From Thermoanaerobaculia bacterium (lineage in GTDB: Bacteria > Acidobacteriota > Thermoanaerobaculia > Multivoradales > JAIOJS01): 64,000 bases of DNA. Of this stretch, positions 42,448 to 50,919 are shown one piece after another. The stretch lies in the NCBI GenBank assembly GCA_030429235.1, contig JAUIDB010000002.1:62001-126000 (forward strand), written 5' to 3'. The notes beneath the pieces are model-generated. The model did not search any database. It saw nothing but the letters and a program-made list of their open reading frames with translations, and had not been told where the DNA came from. Position 1 is the stretch's first letter; the number at the start of each line of letters is the position of its first letter. The position numbers and the translations under genes were made by a program.

Positions 42448-43353
42448 ATGGCGGACCAGCGGCAGAACGCGGGATCTGCCCTCGATCAGTTCTTCGTCCG
42501 TCGCGGGTACCGGATCCGCCGGCACGCGTCCGTCGGCGGGCCGAACGGGGTGATCGAGGTCGAGAGCCCGGGGGGCTCGGGGTCGGGGGGCGACCTGGCG
42601 GGTCGGTGGTTCGTGAAGTCGATCGAGAACCAGGCGGGCGGCGAAGAGTCCCAGCGAAGGCTCGCGGCCGAGATGGAAGGCCTCGATGCCCTCGAGGCGG
42701 TCGGGGTACTGTCGGTTCCGGCGGATCGGTACCTGGTGGCAGGTTCCTTGATCCTGCGAGCCGTCGAAGGGTCGCCGCGTCCCGGTTTTTTCGAGGCGTT
42801 TGGCCGTGACCTGGCCTTGCACCATCGCGCCTCGCAGGAGGACCGCTTCGGGTTCACGGCCGACAACTATCTGGGTGCGAGCCTCCAGCCAAACCGATGG
42901 AGCAGCGACTGGGTGGAGTTCTTCGCCTCTCGGCGACTCGGATTTCAGCTCGGATTGGCGCGTCGGCGAGGCAACTCGACCCCCGAACTCGAACGGCTCG
43001 GTGATCGGTTGCTCGAGCGGCTAGCGGAGTGGCTCACCGTGGACGAGCCGGCGAGCCTGCTGCACGGAGACCTCTGGTCCGGGAACTTCCTAGCGGGGTC
43101 CGATGGCAGAGCCGTGGTCATCGATCCGGCGGTTCACTACGGGCATCGGGAGTGCGACCTCGCCATGGCTCGGCTGTTCGGAGGCTTCTCGGAGGCTTTC
43201 TTTCGGTCGTACGACGAGGTCTGGCCGTTGGGTGGTGGAGCGGAGGAGCGCAACCAGCTTTACCAGCTCTACCATCGCCTGAACCATCTGAATCTGTTCG
43301 GTCAGGGGTATCTGGCCGGTTGCCTCGACTGCCTGCGTCGGTTCGTCGGGTAA
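42448..43353 (+). CDS. Fructosamine/ribulosamine 3-kinase family protein
   Basis: A 301-residue kinase of the APH-like fold. The catalytic loop LLHGDLWSGNFLAG has His near 206 and Asp near 208, the metal-binding VVIDPAVHYGHRECDLAM follows, and YQLYHRLNHLNLFGQGY is the family's C-terminal mark. These enzymes phosphorylate ketoamines on glycated protein lysines so the sugar falls off. Most bacterial members prefer ribulosamines or erythrulosamines. It starts one base after the phosphatase stop; the two probably form a deglycation pathway. Confidence 0.92.
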   Translation: MADQRQNAGSALDQFFVRRGYRIRRHASVGGPNGVIEVESPGGSGSGGDLAGRWFVKSIENQAGGEESQRRLAAEMEGLDALEAVGVLSVPADRYLVAGSLILRAVEGSPRPGFFEAFGRDLALHHRASQEDRFGFTADNYLGASLQPNRWSSDWVEFFASRRLGFQLGLARRRGNSTPELERLGDRLLERLAEWLTVDEPASLLHGDLWSGNFLAGSDGRAVVIDPAVHYGHRECDLAMARLFGGFSEAFFRSYDEVWPLGGGAEERNQLYQLYHRLNHLNLFGQGYLAGCLDCLRRFVG

Positions 43354-43412
43354 ACTCCCCCCGCTTTCCCTACCGCCCCACGACCCGTGCCTTCGATCAG
43401 CCGAGGAGACCC

Positions 43413-43787
43413 ATGAGCTACACCACCTACAAGATCCTGCACCTGTTCGCCGTCCTATTCGTCTTTCTCTCGCTTGGCGGTTTGACGTTGCGGGCGATGG
43501 ATCGCGGTGACAAGGGCAAGAGCCCCGCGCGGCGGCTCGCGGGCATGACCCACGGCATCGCCCTGCTCTTGGTCCTGGTGTCCGGATTCGGTCTACTCGC
43601 ACGCCTCGGAGTCGAACACGACTGGCTGTTTCCGCCGTGGGTCTGGGGTAAGTTGGCCATCTGGTTGATCCTGGGGCTTTCGGTGGCCTGGATCAGGAAG
43701 AAGGACTGGCATCGCGCTCTGTGGTGGCTTCTGCCGGTCCTCGGCGGTCTCGCTGCCGCCCTCGCTCTCTTGAAGCCGACGATCTGA
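43413..43787 (+). CDS. Small four-helix membrane protein
   Basis: 124 residues with four predicted membrane helices: ILHLFAVLFVFLSLGGLTL, THGIALLLVLVSGFGLLARL, WGKLAIWLILGLSVAWI and LWWLLPVLGGLAAALALL. The first helix is reminiscent of SirB2-like small membrane proteins, but I cannot assign a family. GAGGAG lies six bases before the ATG. It is between the fructosamine-kinase and YfcC genes in the same direction. Confidence 0.7.
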   Translation: MSYTTYKILHLFAVLFVFLSLGGLTLRAMDRGDKGKSPARRLAGMTHGIALLLVLVSGFGLLARLGVEHDWLFPPWVWGKLAIWLILGLSVAWIRKKDWHRALWWLLPVLGGLAAALALLKPTI

Positions 43788-43805
43788 TCCCGCGAGGAAC
43801 CACCG

Positions 43806-45218
<1,413 letters not shown>

Positions 45219-45224
45219 GGCGCG

Positions 45225-46061
45225 GTGCCCGAACTCCCTGAAGTCGAACGCGCCCGTCGGCAGGTCGAGAGCTGCGCCCTGGGGCGAACCATCGAGTGGG
45301 TCGAGTGCGCCGATGACGACATCGTCCTGTGCGGAAGGAACGGCGCGGAGGTAGAGAAGCTCCTGACTGGCCGTAGGGTGGAGGGGGTAGAACGGCGTGG
45401 GAAATACCTCTGGATGGTGCTCGACCGCCGGCCCTGGCCGTTGTTCCACCTGGGGATGACCGGAGCGTTCCGGACGCCGGGAGTCGCCCCGCTGCCGTTG
45501 GCGTCGTCGCCACGGAAGGTCGGCACCGAGTGGCCGCCTCGCTTTACCAAGATCCGGCTGAGGCTCTCGGACGGCGGAGAACTGGTGATGACCAACAAAC
45601 GCCGGCTCGGTCGCATTCGGCTCCTCGAGAATCCACCGGCCGAGCCGCCGGTATCTGCCCTGGGGTTCGACCCGTGGCTCGATTCCTTGACGGAGGAGGA
45701 GTTCGGGCAGCGCTTGGCTCGCCGCAAGGCCCAGTTGAAAGGACTGCTGCTCCACCAGGGGTTCGTGGCCGGTGTGGGCAACTGGATCGCCGACGAGGTG
45801 CTCTACCAGGCGAGGATTGACCCCCGCCGACGGGCCAACGAGCTGTCGTCGGAGGAAACGGCTCGACTTTTCCGGGCCCTTCGGCAGGTGATCGCCACCG
45901 CGGTCGGGGTCGACGCCGAGAAGGAGCGCCTTCCGGCAGACTGGCTGTTCCACCGGCGTTGGGGTCGCCCCGAAGGCGCGGTCACCGTGACAGGAGAGCC
46001 GATCGAGGTCACGACGCTGGCGGGGCGGTCGACAGCGTGGGTGCCGTCGGTGCAGCGGTGA
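45225..46061 (+). CDS. mutM: MutM/Fpg-type DNA glycosylase with a zincless finger
   Basis: Fpg removes oxidised purines (8-oxoG, FapyG) and cleaves the backbone. Catalytic Pro2 and Glu3 (MPELPEVE), Lys59 (RRGKYLW) and the helix-two-turn-helix (VAGVGNWIADEVLYQARIDP) are intact. The C-terminal finger normally has four Cys; here it reads RWGRPEGAVTVTGEPIEV then TTLAGRSTAWVPSVQR, with no Cys, while the DNA-contacting Arg in GRST (near 267) is kept. That is the zincless finger seen in plant Fpg and animal NEIL1. GTG start. Length 278 residues. Confidence 0.9.
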   Translation: MPELPEVERARRQVESCALGRTIEWVECADDDIVLCGRNGAEVEKLLTGRRVEGVERRGKYLWMVLDRRPWPLFHLGMTGAFRTPGVAPLPLASSPRKVGTEWPPRFTKIRLRLSDGGELVMTNKRRLGRIRLLENPPAEPPVSALGFDPWLDSLTEEEFGQRLARRKAQLKGLLLHQGFVAGVGNWIADEVLYQARIDPRRRANELSSEETARLFRALRQVIATAVGVDAEKERLPADWLFHRRWGRPEGAVTVTGEPIEVTTLAGRSTAWVPSVQR

Positions 46062-46110
46062 GGCAAGCGGGTCTCAGGCGACTCGATCCGGGACTTGGCC
46101 TGGCGTCGTT

Positions 46111-46932
46111 CTAGGTTCGCGCGGAACGATTCTCCCAGCGTGACCAGAGTTCTACCATCCCCAGGCCAACCGCGCCGCAGAGGACGATGACCGGTCCACT
46201 CGGCAGATTCCAGCGGTAGGAAAAGGCCAGCCCCACGGCGGTCATCAGCAGACCGAGACCAGTGGAGAGCAGCACGACGGCCAGGAACCCGTGGGCCAGT
46301 CGCAGAGCGATCAATGGCGGCAGCGTGAGGAGGGCAATGACCAGGATGATGCCCACCACCTGGATCAGGCCCACCACCGAGAGCGCGACCAGGACCAGCA
46401 GGGCGAGGTGAAGCCTGGCAACCGAGGCCCCCTGTACTTGCGCGTACGACGGGTCGAAGGTCGCAGCCACGAGGTCGCGGTAGAACCAGCCGAAGAAGGC
46501 CAGAGCCGCCACGGTCAGGAGAGACAGCCAGACCAGATCGGCGCGGCCGATGGCCAGGATGTCGCCGAAGAGATACCCCACCAGGTCGGGGGCGTAGTCG
46601 GGTCGCCGGGCCAGACACACCATGCCCACCGCCATGCCCACGGCCCAGAGCACCCCGATCTTGGCGTCGTGCGATCGGCCGCGCCCCTCGCCCTGGCCAC
46701 GAAGAAGAAGCGCCGCCGCGACGGCTACCAGCGCCGCTCCGATCCGCGCGTCGACCCCGAGCCAGAGAGCGAGCCCGACCCCTCCAAACGCGGCGTGACT
46801 GACCCCGCCGCTAATGAACACCAGCCGGCGGACCACGACGAAGGTCCCCAGTACCCCACAGAGCAGGCTGGCGAGAAGGCCCGCCACCAACGCGTGGCGC
46901 ATGAACTGGTAGTCGAGAGCCTCGAGGAGCAT
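46111..46932 (-). CDS. znuB: ZnuB-like zinc ABC transporter permease
   Basis: A 273-residue ABC-3 family permease with about eight helices, including GTFVVVRRLVFISGGVSHAAFGGVGLAL, YLFGDILAI and VVGIILVIALLTLPPLIALRLA. Mn/Zn/Fe permeases share this form; zinc is inferred from the zur-like gene in the same cluster. The ATG at 46932 lies four bases after the ZnuC stop. The 3' end converges on mutM with a 50-base gap. Confidence 0.9.
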   Translation of the reverse strand: MLLEALDYQFMRHALVAGLLASLLCGVLGTFVVVRRLVFISGGVSHAAFGGVGLALWLGVDARIGAALVAVAAALLLRGQGEGRGRSHDAKIGVLWAVGMAVGMVCLARRPDYAPDLVGYLFGDILAIGRADLVWLSLLTVAALAFFGWFYRDLVAATFDPSYAQVQGASVARLHLALLVLVALSVVGLIQVVGIILVIALLTLPPLIALRLAHGFLAVVLLSTGLGLLMTAVGLAFSYRWNLPSGPVIVLCGAVGLGMVELWSRWENRSART

Positions 46933-46936
46933 CGGT

Positions 46937-47698
46937 TCAGTGCTCGTGCAGGACCCGGTGCGGGACCCCGTGCGCCACCAGTTCAACCGGGCAGCCGTAC
47001 ACCTCGTGTAGCGTTTCTTCGGACACTCGGCCCTCGGGATGATAGTGAAGGGTCCGATTGACGCAGGCGATCTGTCCCACGATCGGCGCCCAGGGGGTGA
47101 GGTCGTGGGTGACGACGACCACGGGAATCCGGCTCCGCAACTCGGCGAGCGTGTCGACCAGGGTCTTGCGGTGTTGGGCGTCGACCGAGGCTAGGGGCTC
47201 GTCGAGGAAGAGGATCTCGGGTTCGGCCGCCAGGGCGCGTGCCGTCAGGACTCTCTGGACCTGGCCTCCCGAAAGGTCACCGATGGGGCGTTCGAGGAGA
47301 TGGGTTAGTCCGAACCGGTCGCTGATCTCGGCCAGCAGGGTTCGTTCGGCCGGAGCCAGCCGCCAGCGGTTCCAGCCACCGGTGCTGCGCGCAGGACCCA
47401 GCCGGCCCATGGCGATGACGTCTCGCACGCGCAGGGGGAAGTCGGCATCGAAGCGGGCGAACTGCGGGACGTAGCCGAGGGCCCCGGCGCGACCGGAGGT
47501 GAAGCGGCGGATGGTGCCGCGCCAGGGCTTCCGCAGGCCGAGGATGCACTCCAGCAGGGTGGTCTTGCCGCCGCCGTTGGGTCCGATGATGGCCAGGAAG
47601 TCACCCTGCCGCACCACGAGATCGACATCCTGCAGGGCGAGAACCCCGTCGTAGCCGAAGCTGACCTTGTCGAGTTCGACCAGGATCCCGTCCGTCAC
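46937..47698 (-). CDS. znuC: ZnuC-like zinc ABC transporter ATPase
   Basis: 253 residues with Walker A GPNGGGKTT (about residue 38), ABC signature DLSGGQVQRVLTARAL, Walker B EILFLDEPLASVD and the switch His in VVVTHDLTP. The long insert GRLGPARSTGGWNRW before the signature is usual for metal transporters. GTG start overlapping the ZnuA stop by 4 bases. Confidence 0.93.
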   Translation of the reverse strand: MTDGILVELDKVSFGYDGVLALQDVDLVVRQGDFLAIIGPNGGGKTTLLECILGLRKPWRGTIRRFTSGRAGALGYVPQFARFDADFPLRVRDVIAMGRLGPARSTGGWNRWRLAPAERTLLAEISDRFGLTHLLERPIGDLSGGQVQRVLTARALAAEPEILFLDEPLASVDAQHRKTLVDTLAELRSRIPVVVVTHDLTPWAPIVGQIACVNRTLHYHPEGRVSEETLHEVYGCPVELVAHGVPHRVLHEH

Positions 47699-48564
47699 GG
47701 CGCGACGGCTCCTCGGGCGATCTGGTCGGCCGCACGGCGGAGGCCCTCGAACCAGTCTTCGGGCAGGGGATCGAGGACCTCGATCTCGAGTTGGAGTTCT
47801 CGAGCCAGGGCCTGCGCCCCGCGATCGCTGGTGTTCGGAGCGACGAAGAGGGTCGAGAACTCGAGTGGCCGGAGCCTGGTGATCAGGCGGGCGAGGTCGG
47901 CGGGTGTGACTTCTCGTTCGTCCTGCTCGATCGCGATCTCTTCGAGCTCGAACTCCGTGGCGAAGTCTCCCCAGGCGGCGTGGTGCACCAGAAAGCGACT
48001 CCCCGGTTCGGTCGACTGGAGACGCTCGCTGACCTCTTGCCGCAGCCGTTCGACCTCGACTCGGAAGGTGTCGAGGTTCTGACGGTAGACCGAAGCGCGC
48101 CGCGGGTCGAGCTCGACCAGCGCCTGCGAGACAGGCTCGGCGAAGTCGAGCATCTGGAGGGGCGAGACCCAGGGATGAGGCGAAGCATCCGACGACTCGA
48201 CCATCGATAGCATCGGCGGGGAGGGGTCGGCAACCAGTTCGAGGAGAGACTCCTCGAATGGGAGACCGTGGTGACCGATGCGCAGAATGAGGTCGGCGTC
48301 GGCCAGTTCACGGGCGACGGCCGGGGTCAGGGTGAAGGAATGAGGTGAGGCTCCACTCGGCAATAGGGAAACCACCACGCCCTCGGGCCCGAGCAGGTGC
48401 CGAGCCAGGTCGGCCAACGGAGGTACGGTAGCGACCACTCGGAGTGGAGCGGTCCGCTGGGATCGGGCCGGTTCTCGGGAGTGGTTCTCCTCACGGCACG
48501 CTGTGCTCGAGAGCAGGATGAGCAGCGAGGCGAGGCCGAGCGAGAGAGGATTGGGTCTCCACAC
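47695..48564 (-). CDS. znuA: ZnuA-like zinc-binding lipoprotein
   Basis: A 289-residue cluster A-I metal-binding protein. The signal has lipobox LLSSTAC near residue 23, so the protein is membrane-anchored. Metal-site candidates: His in SGASPHSFTLTP, HH in LRIGHHGLPF, HPWVSPLQMLDF and HHAAWGDFATEF (the usual third-His block). The typical His-rich loop of many ZnuAs is short. GTG start, seven bases after a TATCAT -10 that overlaps a probable Zur operator. Confidence 0.9.
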   Translation of the reverse strand: MWRPNPLSLGLASLLILLSSTACREENHSREPARSQRTAPLRVVATVPPLADLARHLLGPEGVVVSLLPSGASPHSFTLTPAVARELADADLILRIGHHGLPFEESLLELVADPSPPMLSMVESSDASPHPWVSPLQMLDFAEPVSQALVELDPRRASVYRQNLDTFRVEVERLRQEVSERLQSTEPGSRFLVHHAAWGDFATEFELEEIAIEQDEREVTPADLARLITRLRPLEFSTLFVAPNTSDRGAQALARELQLEIEVLDPLPEDWFEGLRRAADQIARGAVAP

Positions 48565-48569
48565 GCCTC

Positions 48570-48591
48570 TAATGATAACTCATTCCTATTA
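48570..48591. promoter_or_regulatory. Probable Zur operator overlapping the znuA -10
   Basis: An AT-rich stretch with inverted arms AATGA (48571-48575) and TCATT (48580-48584), resembling Fur-family boxes. It contains TATCAT on the minus strand (48572-48577), seven bases before the znuA GTG, so repressor binding would block the promoter. It lies in the 24-base gap between zur and znuA and covers the end of zur. Confidence 0.55.
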
Positions 48592-48981
48592 GCGAGAACC
48601 GGAATCGTGGTTCTGGCGACAGTCGGGACAGGCGCCGAAGAGAAAGACCTCGTGGTGTTCCAGGTCGAACCCCGGTGGAGTCAGGGCCGCGAGGTTGCCG
48701 GGGCAGTCGTCGATCTCGAACACCCCATCACAGTAGCGACAGTGGAAGTGGTGGTGGTGACCCTTGTCAGCCACCTCGTACCGTGCGGCGGCGCCGGGCA
48801 GTTCGACCACGTGAAGCCACTCGGAGGCCACCAGAGCCTTGAGATTGCGGTAGACCGTCGCCAGGCCGAGACGGGGGAGTTCCTCGCGGCAGGCCGCCAG
48901 AATCTCCGTGGGGCTCAGCGGTCGGCCAGCCTGCTGGAGGACGGAGCGAATGGTGCGCCGTTGGCGCGTTTGGCGTTGCAT
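48589..48981 (-). CDS. zur: Fur-family regulator, probably Zur
   Basis: A 130-residue Fur-family protein: winged helix RSVLQQAGRPLSPTEIL and GLATVYRNLKALVASEWLHVVEL, then the metal-binding DKGHHHHFHCRYCDGV and CPDC, giving the structural CxxC pairs. Its place immediately upstream of znuABC argues for zinc sensing; Fur proper usually lies apart. I begin at the ATG at 48981 (QRQTRQRRTIRS), the normal N-terminus. It is divergent from the first sensor kinase gene. Confidence 0.9.
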   Translation of the reverse strand: MQRQTRQRRTIRSVLQQAGRPLSPTEILAACREELPRLGLATVYRNLKALVASEWLHVVELPGAAARYEVADKGHHHHFHCRYCDGVFEIDDCPGNLAALTPPGFDLEHHEVFLFGACPDCRQNHDSGSR

Positions 48982-49015
48982 GAGGCGATGTCGGAGTAGG
49001 AGTAGCGGCCGACGA

Positions 49016-49021
49016 TATACT
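49016..49021 (+). promoter_or_regulatory. -10 candidate (TATACT) for the tandem sensor kinases
   Basis: TATACT, five of six consensus bases, lies 62 bases before the ATG of the first kinase, so this transcript would have a normal leader. No clear -35 is seen. Confidence 0.35.
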
Positions 49022-49083
49022 GCGGCTTCATTGTCAGAGCGAGCGACGAGAGGTCGCAAGGTACTGAACGAGTCGATCCTGTC

Positions 49084-50919
49084 ATGAGAAAGAGCGTGAG
49101 TTCCCACCCGTTCGAGCCACACCCCTGGCGGGATCTGGTGCTGCTGGTGCTGCTGCTGACCACGGTGACCCTCAGCCTCCTGACGGTGTCGCTACTCGGT
49201 GTCCGCATCCTCTCTGCCGCCCGAGCCTACGTGGCCGGGGAGGGTTTCTACATCAAAGGGCAGAAGGATGCGTTGATCTTTCTGGCCCACTACGTCGACA
49301 CCGCCGACGAACGATGGTGGGGGGGCTACCAGCGCTCGATCGCAGTACCGCTGGCTGACGGTCGCGCTCGCCGGGAGTTGCTCCAGGAGGCCCCCGACGA
49401 AGTGTTGGCGGCTCACCATCTGGTCGAAGGGGGAAACCATCCGGAGGACGTGGAGGACCTGATCTGGCTCTTCCAGTTCCGAGACCTCCTGCCGGAGATG
49501 CAGGAGGCGGTTGCCATCTGGACCGAGGCCGACGCCCTGATCGAGAACGTCGACGCCATCGCGCAGCAGATGCGCTTCGAGATGCTGAAGACTCCACGGG
49601 ACGTTGGCAGGATCGAAGAACTCTCACGCCGGCTCAACGCGCTCACCCCCGACGTGGATCGGGTGGGCAGGACCTTCTCGGAAGCCCAGGGAAAGGCGGC
49701 TCGGCGGGTTGGAGACCTTCTGCTGATCGGTGCTGTGGTTCTGGGGCTGGTCATCGTGCTCTTTGGCGTCGGGATGGCCTGGTGGCTGCTAGCTCGACTG
49801 GAGCGCAAAGACGCGGTCTTTCGGGCCGTGATCGAGAGGAGTCAGGACCTCGTGTCACTGCACCGCGCCGATGGCCGGGTCCTGTTCACCAACGAGAGTG
49901 CCCTGGAGTCCGTCCTCGGCTACCGGCCCGAGGAGGTGGTCGATCGCGACTTGCGGGGCCTGATCCACCCAGCTGACCGTCCCCGGGTCCTCGAGGGGTT
50001 CGGTCGCTGGGTCCGGGGCGACGTCGAAAGCCGCCTCGAGTCGCGCTGGGCTCATCGGGACGGAGGGTATCGGGACCTGGAGACAGGGGGCGGCCCGCTG
50101 ACGTTCGGAGACGGTCGCTGGGTCCTGCTTTCGAGCCGTGACCTGACCCAGCGACGAACTCTCGAAGAGAAGATGCTCGAGATGCAGAGACTCGAGGGAA
50201 TGGGTCGGCTGGCGGGCAACGTCGCGCACGACTTCAACAACTTGCTGACGACCATCGTCGCCGGAGGGCACCTGGTGCGTGACGGGTTGGCGTCGGCGGG
50301 GGACGCTCGCGCCGCGAGTTGGGTGGCCGAAATAGACCAAGTGCTGGCGGCGGCCGACCGAGGGGCGACGTTGACCCGGCAGCTGCTGGCTTTCGCCCGA
50401 CGAGAGAAGCCGACGATGCAGAGGGTCGATCTTCGCGATCTCGTCACGCGGTGCGAACCGTTGCTGCGTCGGTTGGTGACGGCTCCCATGCATCTCGACC
50501 TCCACTCGGGGAGTCGGCCGGTCTGGATTCTCGGCGATCCCAGCCAACTGCAACAGGTTCTGGTCAACCTGGTCCTGAACGCGCGGGACGCGATTTCCGG
50601 ACATGGCCATAGTGTGGTGGTCCTGGTGCGCCGCCAGGTGACCAAGGAGGGTCGCGCCGAGGCGGTGCTCTCCGTGCTCGACGACGGCATCGGGATCGCC
50701 GCCGATCATCGCGGGCGGGTATTCGAGCCGTTCTTCACCACCAAGGAGGCTGGCGAAGGGACCGGTCTCGGCTTGGCCATCTGTCATGGAATCGTGCAGC
50801 AGCACGGAGGATCGATCGTGATCGAGAGCCAGCGCTCCGGAGGCACCCAGGGCTCGATGCACTTACCCCTGTTCGAAGCGGACTCGGTGGCGGAGGGCGA
50901 AGACGAGGTGGCGTCCTGA
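49084..50919 (+). CDS. Membrane sensor histidine kinase with unnamed N-terminal sensor and PAS domain
   Basis: 611 residues: helix 1 (LVLLVLLLTTVTLSLLTVSLL), a periplasmic or sensor segment of about 170 residues starting ARAYVAGEGFYIKGQKDAL and containing GGNHPEDVEDLIWLF, helix 2 (LLLIGAVVLGLVIVLFGVGM), PAS (about 250-350), phospho-acceptor His near 382 (VAHDFNNLLTT), N box VLVNLVLNARDAI, G boxes DDGIGIA and [12 protein letters not shown]. It has no receiver domain. The gene ends in TGA overlapping a proposed CTG start of the next, paralogous kinase. Confidence 0.93.
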   Translation: MRKSVSSHPFEPHPWRDLVLLVLLLTTVTLSLLTVSLLGVRILSAARAYVAGEGFYIKGQKDALIFLAHYVDTADERWWGGYQRSIAVPLADGRARRELLQEAPDEVLAAHHLVEGGNHPEDVEDLIWLFQFRDLLPEMQEAVAIWTEADALIENVDAIAQQMRFEMLKTPRDVGRIEELSRRLNALTPDVDRVGRTFSEAQGKAARRVGDLLLIGAVVLGLVIVLFGVGMAWWLLARLERKDAVFRAVIERSQDLVSLHRADGRVLFTNESALESVLGYRPEEVVDRDLRGLIHPADRPRVLEGFGRWVRGDVESRLESRWAHRDGGYRDLETGGGPLTFGDGRWVLLSSRDLTQRRTLEEKMLEMQRLEGMGRLAGNVAHDFNNLLTTIVAGGHLVRDGLASAGDARAASWVAEIDQVLAAADRGATLTRQLLAFARREKPTMQRVDLRDLVTRCEPLLRRLVTAPMHLDLHSGSRPVWILGDPSQLQQVLVNLVLNARDAISGHGHSVVVLVRRQVTKEGRAEAVLSVLDDGIGIAADHRGRVFEPFFTTKEAGEGTGLGLAICHGIVQQHGGSIVIESQRSGGTQGSMHLPLFEADSVAEGEDEVAS

